64,000 bases of DNA from Cenococcum geophilum 1.58 (GCA_001692895.1 KV748224.1:1-64000), one strand, 5' to 3'. Positions 33,426 to 46,559 are shown, numbered from the stretch's first letter. Numbers and translations: made by a program. The notes: generated by a model not told the origin, from the letters alone.

Positions 33426-36400
33426 TAGATAAGTAGAAGAGAACCATCGCTATATTATATTAAATTATCTAAAATAATAATATTTATTTTGCTAGCCTTA
33501 TAAATAGCTTTAAAATAGCTTTTATTTATTTAAAATATGCTATTAGTATAAAAGAGGTAAATATAATTATGGTTGCCAAATGCGTAGATTGCTGGTAGGT
33601 TGCGCGCAGGCTGCGTGTCAAAAAAACACGACATAGGCTAGTCGGTCGAGTTGCTAAATGACCTCAACTGCGCGCCAATTGCGTCAACCACCAACCATTG
33701 AGGCCATTGAAAGGGTACTATATTTTGCCGATGTATATAATAGAGGGAGATAGTAGAGAATTATTAGTTATTTAAGGGTAGGCGCTAAAGACTAGCAACG
33801 TGGGTATAAGTCTATCTGGGCTAGCGGAATCGTTAATAGCTTTAATAGCCATTTATAAGGTAAGTTTTTCGCTAGCGTCCTCTAGTTCTAAAGAGATAAT
33901 CTTATATATACGGCGTAATGGCGCGTAATATCGCTCTACTTTTCTAATACTATTATATACCTTAATAGGGACTTCCTTAACCTTAATTGCCATTGCCTTT
34001 ATCTATTATTAAAACTCTATAGATAAGAAGTTCTTTCCTATATTATAGACAATTTAATTAGGGGGTCCTAGGTAGATATTAATCTAGTATAATTAAAGGG
34101 TATCCTATACGTTCTTAGCTAATATATCCTTTAAGAATTATACGGCTTAGAAGGAGGTTAAGAAGTCAACGACTTAGAGTACTGGCTTACCGCTAAGATA
34201 TATAACGTTAACAATAATATAGAAGTTAAAGTTATAGTTATCTTTAAGGGTAAACTTAAATCGGCTAGGGGACTTCTGGTTTATTTAGTAGTAATAGCAG
34301 TACTTTATAAGATACTTAATTGCCTTAACCTTAACTTTATAGCCTACTTACTAAAGAACCCTAAGCAATTAATAAACGGATAGGTGGCTAAAACAATAGT
34401 ATAGTTAACGTAACTCTAACTTAGTTAGGTAGCTTTAAGTAACACTCTTTTCTAGTTAATAAAGGAGTAACTAAGGGTAACCCTACTTGCATATAACGGG
34501 CACCCGATTATTTCCCTAAATAAGTATATCCTTAAGGTTATTAAGCTTAACGCCTAATTTATCTATATCTTTAGTGCAAAATAGAAACGGGGTATTTATA
34601 GGAACGACGTAAAAGGTAATATACCCTAAGGGGGTTTAGACCCTAATTATGCTAAAAGAGATTATAGTACCCTTGCCAAAACGAATTATATGTTAGCCTA
34701 CCGTTAAATAGTTAATCTAAACAGAGCTATTAAGCTGCTAAAGGGCTTAAACTTAAGGTTCTCCTACTATAGATACTCCTATAGCTCTAGTATCTGGCAT
34801 AATACTATAGAAGACGTTTGCCAAGTATCTGTCATTAAAGGAGAACGCGGAACTCTCCCTTAGCTTATTAAAGATATCTAACTTCATAGTAAAATGGAGC
34901 GTAGATTAGTTATTAAGAATAGTAACGGTTTATATGCCATCTACCTCACTATACTTAGTGAAGTATTAGTTGGGTAAGTACTTCTTAATTTCTATATCCA
35001 TAAGGAGCTGTTCAGCCTTATTAACCTTACCCTTAAGATCTTTTACGCCTTTATATTAAACTAGGAAGCTTTAGAAGTAGGCTGTAGTAACCTTATAATT
35101 TCTAACATTTCTTATACTTTGGCGAAACTTATTATATACCTCCTTTTACTTATTAAGAGAATGCCTAATTAACTAGCAATTTGGTTTCTTATAAACGTAG
35201 CACTTCTTCTAGTAATTACTTTAAAATAAACCTCTATAAGGACCTCTACCTTTACCTTATAGTCGTTAATTATACCCTCTACTGTATTACCTACCCCGGC
35301 CACTATATATTTAATTAGTCNAGTTATAATCATATTAGTTAGGCGGGTTAATTAAAGTAGGTTAAAGTTAGGCGTTAAATTGCTGTACTTCTTAAGAGCG
35401 TAGAGCGGTGCTAATAGAAGATCTTAATTAAGCACACACTCCTTTATAAGTATTTGCAGGATTAAAGAGAGCAAGGTTATATTCTTTAACACCTTAGTAT
35501 ACGCTAATAACTTAATTATATAGGCTAAAGTCCTTTTAATATAATTCGGATAATCTATACTAAATCGTCTAAAGTTAATTAAAGAGCTTTTAAAGATAAT
35601 TAAGCCGAGGGATACCTAGGTTTATAGCAATAATCCTTAAAAAGGTAGTCTCTCTCTATTCTAATATATACTGCTACTTATTCTCTTCTATTTTAAAGTA
35701 GTATCTTAACTCATATATTATATAGTTAAAATTGTATCCTTTTCCTACTAAACGATTATAATAGAAGGTACTAGCTTGGCCCTTAAGCATAACAGAATAG
35801 GCGTTGTGGTATTAATTAGACTCTATTCCTACCTTCTAGTAACAGTTATAAAAGATACATAGTTTCAAATTAAGAATATTATATAATTCCCTATTAAACT
35901 TCTTCTCCTAATCCGAATAGAGCTTCGCAAGCTCTATAAGTAATTTTAAACTACCTCTGATTTAAGATTAAGATAGAGGGGGTAGGGGTTACATTATAGG
36001 CTGCAGTGGGGACGTAGGTCTAGTCGGTGGAGTCTAAAGGTTATTAAATCGCGAAGCAATGGAATCCTATGCCTACTCTTATTGGGGTATAGTATCTAAC
36101 GTTAAGGTTATAGGTTAAATTAGATACAGAGGAGTTAAAGGCGGAGGTAGGTTCGTCTCTAGAGGTGTATTACTTAGGTTCTATCATAAGTTAAGCTTCC
36201 TTATAGTACGTAGTTAGTGCTTAATCTCTTATAGAGTCCATTTGTGCTCTTCTTTTGCGTTAATAACCTACTCCTAAATATTATCTCTAATAGTACCCCC
36301 GTCCTTAGGGACAAATACTCTATTCTCTTAAAGGAAGTTACGGAAGTCCCGTACGATATCCTTGTTCATAGGGGCCTATATTTTCTTTATCCATCTAACA

Positions 36401-36980
36401 AAGTCCTCCTTTATATATTCCTATAGCGCGGTATTATTATATTCACTATCCTTATAATATGCTATACGGTATAATAAAAATCCATTTAAGTCTTATTTAT
36501 TAGCGTTTGTAAGGTTAATTATAGCTTTATTCTATATCTTTAGGTTAATATCTTCCTTATACTTCTTTAGGTAGGTTAACGCTATAGTAGGTATAGAATT
36601 AACAGGGTGTCGTACGTTGAAGGTAGGTAGGATTTTCGGTTTTATAGGATCTTATAGGTTTACTATTAAGAGGTAGGCAATTTAAGATATTGTTTAACGC
36701 GTTTTGGACGTTAACTTGGGACCTTAGGTTTAGTAATACTTCTAACCTAAAGTACTTAACCAAATCTTCGTAAACGCGGTTGTTCTATATAATAGACGTA
36801 ACTTAGTATCTCCTAGTACTTAGTAACACTTCTATTACTAGTTTTCCGTAAGTTTAAGGTAGTATAGTATTACCGGGATCTATTCTATATAAGCGTATAT
36901 AGCACCCCTATACGAGACTGTCTCTTCTATTTAAAAACCTAGCTGCTCTATAGTTAACTGTATATTCAACCACTAATCAG

Positions 36981-37147
36981 TATTAGTCACGCGGGGTGAC
37001 TCACTAATAACGACTACTCGAGTAGGGTTATAGTGATGTTGGTTAATAAAGCTTATTAATTAGAATAAGGAAGGGCGAGGAACGTAAGGCTCCTCGCCAC
37101 GCTAGTGCCGCGGCGACACGTGATAGCAACTTGCCTCATTCCCGACA
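36981..37147 (-). repeat. 5' LTR of Copia-3
   Basis: 167 bp, followed by the GCTAT duplication. The primer-binding site lies directly to its left on the minus strand. Confidence 0.9.
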
Positions 37148-40100
37148 GCTATCTACTTTTAAAATTTTTATATAGTAGCTATACTTTATCTCCCTTCTTA
37201 AGATCTAGTCCCTTAGATCTCTTAGCGTTATAGTACTTTTTTATTCTTTCTTATACTTTCTTTACTAATTTTATAAGGTCTATATAAAGATTTATTCGTA
37301 TCTTTATCCTTTCTTTAACTATATTACTTATTTTTTTTGCTTATTATAGTAATAACGATATTCTTAGCTTATATCTATAATTTGCCTTAAATAGTAATAT
37401 GCCTATTCCTTCCTATAGTGTTATATTATATGCAAACTATATAACTAGTAATAGCGATATCTAATTATTTTATACGTAATTAATATAATATTTTAGGTAC
37501 TGCTCTAGTGTCTAATTTAATCTTTCTATTTAACTATCTGTTTGCGGGTAATATATAGTAGAAATTACTACTTAAACTCCTTGCTCTACTAAGAACACTT
37601 CTTAAAATACTGCTATAAATCTTAGGTCTCTATCCAATATAATCTTACTTAGTACTCCGTATTTTATAAACACTTCTTTAATATAGATTTTAGCGATATC
37701 TTTTGCTAATATTTCTTCTGTATATGCTATAAAGTAGCCCTATTTAGTTAACTTATCTACTATTACTAAAATTATATTATACTCTTATCCGGTAATAGAA
37801 TCTCTTAACTTTAGTAACTTAATGACAAAGTCCTATAATATAACCTCTTATAGTCTCTTTAGTATCTTAATAGGTTATAGCCCTCTATATAGCTTATGCC
37901 TTATTAGTTTATTTCTTTAGCAATTTAAATACTCTTTTATTACTTTTCTTATAATATTCTAGATTCTATTAATAATATATTTTTCTTAAAGTCTTAACAC
38001 TAGGCCTATTGCTCTATTATATCCTTAAGTTATTCTCTTATAGAAATCTCCCATAAAATGCTCTACTATGCTTTTTAGGATATACTTTATTTCTTAATTT
38101 TCATATATATCCATCTATAGATCTTTTAGCTATACTTTTAGAATTCTTTATACCTAAAAGCTCTTTAGTATCTTATAGACTCTTTTTAATTTATTATCCT
38201 CTTAAGTTGCTACTAGTTTAGGGTAATTATATCTAATCCATATATCCTTATCTCTGTATAGCATTGCTCCTAATCGCTTTTTATTATTCTATAGTTTAAC
38301 TTTTCTGCTAAGTACGTCTACTTTTATATTTTTAGTTCCTTTAGTATACTAAATTTTAAAATAGTATTCTATAAGCATCTTCGCCTATCTAACTTATCTC
38401 CAGTTAAGTTCTTTTATTATTAAAAACCCTATTAGGTTCTTATAATCTATCTTAACTATAAATAGTTTCTCTGCGCCTTATAAGAATACTCTCTATTTTT
38501 TAAGTACTATAACTATACCTAATAGCTCCTTATTATAGACGTTATAGTTTAACTCTAGTAGTATTATCTTTCTACTATAATACGATACTAGATGCTATAT
38601 ATTCTTATACTTCTATAGTAAATATACTCCTAGTACGTAATCTAATATATCTGTCTTCATAACCGTGTCTAGTCCTAGTTAATAGATTTTAAGAATTAGC
38701 TCTTAGGTAAACAATTCCTTTAATTTCTTAAACAGCTTCTTTTATTTATCTCCCTATACTTATAGTTCCTCTTTCTTTATAAGCCTAGTAAATAGTTTAA
38801 TATTCTTTAACTATTGTACTATAAACCTTCTATAGTAGTTGCAAAACCCTAAAAATAACCCTAACTACATTATATTCTCTAGTTCTTACCAATTTACTAT
38901 AGCTTCGATTTTCTTTAGGTCCATACTAATATAACCTAGTTTAATAATAAATTTAACGAAATCGGTCTTCCTTATAAAGAACTCGTATTTCTTAATTGCT
39001 ACTAGCATCTATTCTTTCTATAGTCTCTTTAAGACCTATTTAACGTATTCCCCGTGTTCTTCCTTAGTTATTAAGTAGATAATAATATCGTTAAGGTATA
39101 CTATAATAAACTTATTAAGGTGTTCTCTTAATACACTATTAATTCGTTTCTAAAACATTACTAATATATTCGTTAATCTAAATTGCATAACTGATGGTTT
39201 ATATAGTCCTTCTCTTAATCTAAAGGCTGCTTTCTATTTATTGCCTTCCTTAATTCTGATTTAATGGTACGCCCATCTTAGATCTATTTTTATAAAGATT
39301 TGCGCGTTACCTATCTAATCCTAGATTTCGCTAATTAAGGGTAAAGGATACCTATCCTTTTAAGTAATACTATTTAACTGTTTATAGTTAATGCATAGTC
39401 TAAGTTTTCTGTTTTTCTTTAGTATGAATAGTACTAGATAACCTACTAATGATTATAATAGTCTAATATATTCCTTCTATAAGTTTTCTTAGATAAACTC
39501 TTTAAGTACGCTTACCTCCTCTTAGGTAAGCTTATAGGTTAAAAAGAACCTTAGACTTATTCCTAGTTTTAACTCTATCTTACAGTCCTATACTATATAA
39601 TCTACTAGCTCCTTACTTTCTAGACTTTATAATTTCTTGCCATACTTATAGTATTTCTTTAGTATATAACTTAAGCTTTACTTAGTCTCTTTATATATTA
39701 CTCTAACTTAGTACTATACCAATTTAGTTTACTGTTATATCTTATATTATTAAGTATTTCTAATATTAACCTAACCTATAACTAAGGCATTCCTAATACC
39801 CCCTTATCCCGTCCTAATAGTAGGATATTAAAAGATATCTTAATTTATCTTCCTTTAATGGTTATCTAAATAGGTCCTATTTTAAGATTAATAATCCCTT
39901 CTTTATAGGTTATTAGATCTCCTAAAATTATAACTAATAGATAAGGTTGCTCCTTCTATCTATAAGGTAATCCCATTCTTTTAACTGCTATTAGTAAGAT
40001 ATAGTTCCGCGTTACTCTACTATCTATTAGTACTTTAAATTGCTAATCTTACCATTTAACTTATAAATTTAGGTATTATCCTTAAATTCCTTTAAGGGTC

Positions 40101-43100
40101 TAAAGCTCTACTACTAGCTTCCTCTAGTTCTATAGGCCTTTACTTTTCTTAACTATTAGCTACTTAATTCTATTATACTTAGCTTACTTTTTAGCTAATA
40201 CCTAGTTTACTTTTTGTCTTTAATATACTATAGATATATATTTTCTAAGTATTTCTACCACTATTATCCGTCTAAGTATTCTTCTATAAGGAATCTTCCT
40301 AGTTAAAGTATTAAGTCTCCTTCCTCTTAAACTTCTATTAGATGCTAGCCGTATATATACTTAATATTTCTATACTATTACTTCTCTAGCGCCTAATATA
40401 TCGTTATAGAGTATTTCTAATTTTTTTCCTTTAGATTTTTGTGTATCTTATATATATTATCCACGCATATAATCTATAATAGCGTATAGTGTGCTAGGTA
40501 CTTTAGGTTAACTCTTAACTTATTTTTATTTTTAAGTTTAAACCTTTATTATATTAATCTAAATGTTATAACTTTATTTATAGGTACTAAGATATATTTC
40601 TTACTTCTCTAGTCCTCTAATTATTTCTTTAGATCTTTTAATATTATAATTAAGGCTCCTTTAATATAAGTTATAGCCTTCTCTATAATGGAGTAGTCCT
40701 AGATAACTTATTTATCTAACTATATATAAAAATCTTCCTATTTATCATTATGTTGTTGTCTATACTACTTTTAGTATAGCTACTAAAGTGTATACGGTTT
40801 GTCTATAAGGAAGTATCTTCTTATTATTACGTTATAACAGCCCTTTATATATTGTTCTTTAAATCTAGTAAGGATCCCTAAATCCTCTTTATTCTCTAAT
40901 TTAATAAGCCACTTAGCTCTTAGTATGCCTACCCTAGGCCTATTAGTAATTTTTTGTACTAGTGCTCTGTTCCTTATACAACCTAGTGTATTAAATCTTT
41001 TATCTAGTTTCTATTCTTACTATACGATAATTCTTTATCTAAATTCTTTTATAGTTTCTTTTAGTTTATATTTTATAAATAGATCCTTAAAGTCTTCTTA
41101 CTTCTTAATCTTAGTATTAATATTTTAATCCGATTGCTAAGCCTTACTCGTAATTTCTTTAATAGTCCTTATTTTATTGCCGAAATCTTAATCCTATAAG
41201 ATTCTTAATTTTAAGCTTACTTCTGTCTTAAGCTTAGCTTTAGCCTTAGTTTAACTAGGCTTTACTAGTGTTCTTATTTTATCTTAAGAGTCTTAAATCT
41301 TACTTATCTCGTCTTAAGAATCTTATATTTTTAGGAAACTTCGTCCTAAGCTTATTTATATATTACTAAACTAAGCTATTACTCTGCTCTATTAATTATT
41401 GTCTATTATAGGTCCTTAAGCTTACCTTATTTTATCTTAAGAATCTTAGTTATTTTATATCTCATTTTAAGAGTCTTAAGCTTTTGGCCTTTTGCCTTTA
41501 TTAAGTACTAAAGTGGTTTACTATCCTACTTCTCTTATATCTTACGAAGTAATAGATATTATATCTAGCGGGGTCTTAATCCCTACTAATATTCCCTATT
41601 TTATAGTAGAATTATTCTCCACCCCTTATATAATATCTCCAAGGTCTATATGCTTTTAGTAAGCTGCCTTTATTACCTTATTATTACAGAATGTTTTACC
41701 TATATTAAACTTATCGTCCTTAATATCCGATCTGCGAACTAGTTTATTAGTTCCCCTATATTTTATAGGTTTTAGCTCTTATAGCTAGTAGCTTACGCTA
41801 TACTTAGCGTCCTTATAAATTTGGTATACGTTATTATAATAAAACGCGAAACTTTTAATTAAATATTCTTTTGTTCCTTATAGTATATTATTATCCCTCT
41901 ATATATATATATTGTCTACTAGTCTTATTTCTTTTACTACGTAGTAACCCTAGCTACTTTTGTAGTCTTTAACGTAATAACCCTATTTTCCGTAATATAT
42001 ATAAGCTCCTTCTTTAAACTATTTTTCTTGCTATAAAGTCCGCCTAAACGTCTTCTGCTATTAAGATCCCTAGCTTAGCCTTTACTCCTTAAACCTTTAA
42101 TTATTTAATTCTTATTCTCTAGGTTTCTATAATTTCTCATTTTATTTCTTAAATTCTTTAGTACCGCTGAGGTCCATTAGCTCTACGCCATACTATAGTT
42201 TTTAACTCTAACTTTATTATTACGTGCCCTGCGCCTTATATAACTATAGAACTCTATCCTAACCCTTCTTAGTTTACTCTTTTTAGTAGATCCTATTATT
42301 AATCTTAATTACTTAATTAATTAAATTCCTAAGAGTATCCGTATCTTCTATTAGGATAATTACGTCCTAGACTTTTACCTTAAGTCCTTACTTATACTAT
42401 ACTATAAGCGCTTTATTATTTTATTTAACTTATATTATTAACGTTTAAAACTATATTATATACTTAATTGCTAAAGTCCTTTATACTAGGTTTTAAAGCT
42501 TTTTTTTTTACTATAGTAGTTACCTCTAGGTCTCTAAATATTTACGTTAATTATTTTATAAACCCGTTCTAATTTAAGAACATATACTGGATCTCCTGGT
42601 TAGTGGTTATTATACTATATTCTTACATTTCTATAAGATAAAGTTTAAACTACTTAAGTGCCCTTCTTGTTAAGAACAATTCTGCGTAAGTAACTTAATC
42701 TATAGGCGTTTCTAGTTTAACTCCCTTCTATATAACTTTAAAGTGCATTTATATAAGGAATCCCTTAAGCTTTAACTTTTCTCCTAAGAATCGCTTAATT
42801 AAGGGTAACTTAACCTTAGCTGCTCCGATCCTACTAATCCTTTTTTTTTTAAAAATATCTTATTATTATCTATTAATTAGTCAACTATTTCCTATAGTTA
42901 TCCAACGGTAACTAACTAAGAGTTAGTATCTTTTGCTATACTAGTATCGTTACCTAATTTTAATGTAGTTGCTACCGTTAACGGCGTTATGGCTAATACT
43001 TTTGGTAGTATGTTGTTTAATTTTATTAATACTATAACCTTAGTAGTAAATATATAACAAAGCCTTATAGTAGGAACTACGGTAGACTTATTAATAGGCT

Positions 43101-43246
43101 AGGTATATAGGTATAGGTTAAGTTAATAATAATAATATAACTAGTAAAGTGGTTACCTAATAGATTAACTCTAATTATATTCTAAGATTTACTATAAAGA
43201 AAAGAACTATCTAGGTAGAGACTATAGTCTTTTAAATACACAACAC

Positions 43247-44639
43247 TGCGCCTAGAAAATGTACTAAGTACGTCGGTACATTAGTATATTAGTATGTCCT
43301 CCACGTTCTTATACTTCTACATTTCCACATTTCCACATTTCTATATTCTAAACTTATAACGTAACTAGCTACGTAACTTAGCTACTCCTTATTTTATAGC
43401 TTAATCGGTTCTAGCGCCTTCTATACTATCTTAACCAACCTGTGTATATCTCTTCTTGGTGGTGTTGCTACTACTAATAAATATATTAAAACCCTTTAGG
43501 GGTAAATTTAGACCTAGTAGGGTTTAATATAGGCTAGATAAATTCTTTTATAACCTAGTCAAGGCTAAGGGCTTTTTAGAGGTTATTTAATACCTACCTA
43601 AGGAGGTATAAAAGACTTAGAGAGGTATCTATATAATAAATAGAAAAAGGATATAGACTAACTGGCTAAGGCCTTTAGTAATTTAGAACTCCGTTATAAA
43701 CCTAGCGCCTAGTATTTAGACAATTGGGTTTATAAGGTAGATAACTTCTTTAAAATGCTAATAATATAAGATAATACTAGAGAGCGTATACGCTAAATTA
43801 TTAGCAAGATTAAAGACCAATCGCTAAACTAAATTGCGCTTAATTAACTTAATAAAGAGCAAATTACTATATAGCTATAACTATAGACCTTCCTAAAGGG
43901 TTAGACCTAAGATCTATATATTATATAATATAATAATATAAAATAATTCTAGAAGAGTATATAGCTAGACCATTAAGATTTCCGCTAGTTTATAAACTTT
44001 ATAGAAACTTATACTTAATAGATAGATTTAAAGCCCTTTAAAAATAAAGATAGTAGTATCTATAAGAGGAGAAGATTAGATTTATCTAAGTTAGAATTAA
44101 GCTAGTAATTTATAATAAAATTAAGTATATAGAAGCCCTAACGCGGATTACTATATATACTAATTTTAAACGAGTAGTTCTAAACGCTAAAGATATAGTA
44201 AGAAATTAGACCTCTTTTAGTAAGAAGCTAGGGGGTAACTAAAAGTGTAGGCACTTTAGTAGTAATATAGGGCAGACCTAAGCTTTAAAGAAACTGTTCT
44301 TAAGGAGAACTTTAAAAGGGTTAAAGTTAGGGGCCTTAAGTAATAGAAGAGACTTCTAAGGCTAACCTAATACCTATCTGGTACCTTTATAGGAATACTC
44401 TAAGAAGTTAAAAGAAAACTTTATAGGTAGATCCTATTAGAAAAATAAGTAGGGCGATAACTATACTAATAATCTAAAAAAAGAAAAGCCCTAGTTATAA
44501 ACCTCTCCTAGATATAATTAGGGCAAGATATAGAAGAAGAGACCCTCTATATCGCTATTAAGCTAAAAATAATACTTCCTATAGGTAAGGTACGTTAGTT
44601 CTAAGTACTATATAATATAATTTAGTAAATATTTTTTAT
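43247..44639 (+). pseudogene. Gag-like retroelement remnant
   Basis: From about 43480 to 44600 a plus-strand frame with read-through stops gives a hydrophilic, Gln/Lys/Asn-rich protein (for example ISKIKDQSLN, DFRQFINFIETYTQ), ending in a possible degenerate zinc knuckle just before the Tc1-type element. It looks like the gag of an LTR element, but I do not recognise the family. 43250-43480 holds CCACATTT repeats and no other signal. Confidence 0.4.
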
Positions 44640-44847
44640 AGCGCTACTACAGTCGCTTCGGAAAAGGACGATCAAATATTAGAAACTATGATTAAAAATA
44701 GAAATTTGCCAACTCCTTACCTGTTTAAACCCTTTTTCTATACTCGCGCATGCTACTACCTATCCTCCATACTAATATATCGCTATCGTCTATTTTTTAA
44801 AGCCATTTAAAGCCTATATTGTTTCCTATTTTAGTTAGCGCTATAAT

Positions 44848-46545
44848 GTACAGGAGGAGAGCTAAAGCACCTAAGAATACTGTAAAGAACGCTTTTAAAG
44901 CGCCTAAAGAGGTAGACCTTACTGTCAAACCTATACCTATACTAACGCCTTCTCCTATTATAGAACAGCCTAAAGATCTTTAAACCTTTCTTCTAAATAT
45001 TATCGTATACGCCAATACCATAAAGATATTCAGCAACGTTCTAGCTATCCTATTTAGAGCCTTTAAATACTAGGAGTTTGTTACCTAAAATTCACATTAA
45101 GCTAACAAATATTACAGTCTTTGTTCTTTCTAGCTTAATTAATTAACTGCCGTTATTACGTTATTAAATCTAAAGGATCCTATAATACTTAAAGAGGTAA
45201 ATAATATAGATAAATAGCGCGAAGTAAATAGAATAATAAAGGCACAGTTAAAGTATATAAGGAGGGTATAGAGGGTTGATCTTACAGTTGAATATAAAGC
45301 CGCTACTGTACCTATTAACGCGTCTACTAATGCTAGAGACGCTGATTTTACTACGGCTATTAACGCGGCGCTTTAAGTAAGAAGTATTCTAATTAAAGCA
45401 GCGGCTAATAAGGAGGTAGAGTTCTTTAGCGAGGATTATAAAGGTATAGAAAAGGAAGCTACTAGTAAAAAGAAGGCGTTAACTACTACTAAAATGCAGA
45501 AAGAGGCTGCTGAACGGCGTAAACGTACAGAAGCTAAAAGTAAGCATCTACATACGCTGCTTAAACGCCATTACTGCCTATAACAGCACTATATACTGTC
45601 TTAAATTTAACTTAAAGCACTACCTAATACTACCTTACTACTTAACGCGTTGGTTAGAGGTAATAAAATAGAAAAAAGCTACGGTTAATATACTAGATCT
45701 ATCCTTGCTATTAAAAATTAAGTATAGTAAGCACCTATAGGATAAGGAGGATAGAAAAGATATAAAGGCGTCTTTAGGCAGCTATAAGCACCGTTAAGGT
45801 AGCTCTTATAGTATAAACAAATGAAGCTTCCTTCCCCCAACGATGGCAGCGATAAGAGGCTTCTACTATAGTTATATAGTTATTAGCTAATCCTATTTAA
45901 CAAGATCTATTACTAATGGTATTAGCGCTTTTAATAAACTAAATATAGTAGTAGAGCTAAATATAGCAGTAGAACTAGTAGTAAAACTAGTAGACGCTAT
46001 AATAGTTATAGAGCGCTATATAGGCGGTACTACCTTCTTCTATATTACTAACTATTGCTAATAGTCGTTTTATAATAGATCTTATACTAAATATAAGACC
46101 TTCTTTAGTGCCTTCTTTACAGAGCGCTCTATCTGATTCTATTCTATCCTCTAAAACGCCTACTAGCCCTTACTATCTACTCTTAAATACGCCTTTTACT
46201 AGCCTACTACCTAGCAGCCCCGCCCGTAGCGATATTAATCAATTAAATAGTAAGCTTAGCGCTTTTATTAAATAGCTATAAAGCCGTTATCTAGCTTTTG
46301 TCTACGCCTTTACTAAAGCAGAGTTAATTTTTGTTAATAAGTACTACATCTTTAAGATGCTTAAGCATGCGCTGCTTAATAATAATGTAGGCCATATAAA
46401 GCTGTAAAGGGTTAGTTTAACATACGGGCCTATTAATTAAATAGTGGATAACTTAGAGAACTTTAGAATAGATTGGCAACGTTATAATGCTATAGCAGAG
46501 GCCTTACTTAACGTCTTAATTAGTAGGCGCTCTATATAATAATAG
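44848..46545 (+). pseudogene. Unknown protein encoded convergently in the Tc1-type element
   Basis: A plus-strand frame starts at MYRRRAKAPKNTVKNAFKAP (44848) and is readable, with stops, through a basic coiled stretch (KEAAERRKRTEAKSK, about 45490-45550). A Ser/Thr-rich part and a C-terminal globular-looking part follow (FVYAFTKAELIFVNKYYIFK and IDWQRYNAIAEALLN, about 46290-46510). I do not recognise the family. It has no transposase motif. It may be a DNA-binding accessory protein or a captured host gene. Confidence 0.45.
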
Positions 46546-46559
46546 ACCTTATCCTCCCC

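Larger units (their letters stand above)
31147..33733. mobile_element. Minisatellite-bearing non-autonomous TIR element inside Copia-3
   Basis: Comparison with uninterrupted Copia-2 (about 22945) shows a 2587-bp insertion flanked by TATAT (31142-31146, 33734-33738). The left end is CGGGAAAATATTCGCAGG, and the right end in inverse reads CATCGGCAAAATAT. The same terminal sequence ends the Tc1-type element at 47992 (CCTGCGAATATTTTTCCGATATA). The right subterminal 180 bp (GCCAAATGCG, GCGCGCAGGCTGCGTGTCAAAAA) also matches 47790-47880, so both belong to one family. The interior has no transposase and consists mostly of four minisatellites. Confidence 0.75.
28950..36700 (-). pseudogene. Copia-3 gag-pol, RIP-broken and interrupted
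   Basis: Same domain order and spacing as Copia-2. The gag zinc knuckle is near 35215-35180 (ECYVYKKPNC pattern). The integrase core is around 34330-34100. The frame breaks at 33734/31146 around the inserted TIR element and continues to the reverse transcriptase at about 30530 and RNase H toward 29200. Numerous in-frame stops. Confidence 0.72.
28484..37147 (-). mobile_element. Copia LTR retrotransposon (Copia-3), nested in Gypsy-B and itself interrupted
   Basis: Two 167-bp LTRs (28484-28650, 36981-37147) end CCCGACA. The opposite end reads TATTGG/TATTAG, probably TGTTGG before RIP. GCTAT flanks both sides (28479-28483, 37148-37152). The internal part matches Copia-2 closely, but the LTRs match it only in the GC-rich half, so it is a sister subfamily. 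A 2587-bp TIR element sits inside at 31147-33733. The primer-binding site by the right LTR reads CTGATTAGTGGTTGAATA on the minus strand. Confidence 0.92.
27250..43010 (-). pseudogene. Gypsy-B gag and pol, RIP-broken and split
   Basis: gag runs from about 43010 to 41700, with a zinc knuckle near 42040-42000 (YIYYGKQGYYVKDYK pattern, Cys to Tyr). The reverse transcriptase core is near 39115-39070, where VYLNDIIIYL stands for the YLDD motif. RNase H lies at about 38600-38300. The integrase has the ILVIVDKLTK..GYF region at about 37790-37730 and IILDRDLRF near 37640. The integrase tail (REIAKKLDH region) is interrupted at 37148/28483 by Copia-3 and resumes with LGPFKIIQEI toward 28440. Coding-like sequence continues to about 27400. 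Stops replace Gln and Trp throughout. Confidence 0.75.
27177..43246 (-). mobile_element. Nearly complete Gypsy element (Gypsy-B), interrupted by Copia-3
   Basis: Minus-strand Gypsy order from right to left: gag, zinc knuckle, reverse transcriptase, RNase H, integrase. With Copia-3 removed its length is about 7.4 kb. The 5' edge is TTGTGTATTTAAA at about 43234-43246. At the 3' edge an A/G-rich tract (AAAGGGGATTTTTTAGGAG on the minus strand, about 27200-27182) looks like a polypurine tract directly before the start of Gypsy-A, so the LTR there is probably shared. LTR length is unresolved (probably about 200 bp), and no target duplication was confirmed. Confidence 0.7.

Noticed and set aside
36244..41128. 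Short open frames at 36244-36426 and 40925-41128
   Set aside because: They lie on the strand opposite to the Copia-3 and Gypsy-B coding sequence and have only biased AT-rich composition.
19380..43246. The 1.7-kb direct repeat read as LTRs of one giant retrotransposon
   Set aside because: The repeat encodes gag, and coding order shows two head-to-tail copies instead.
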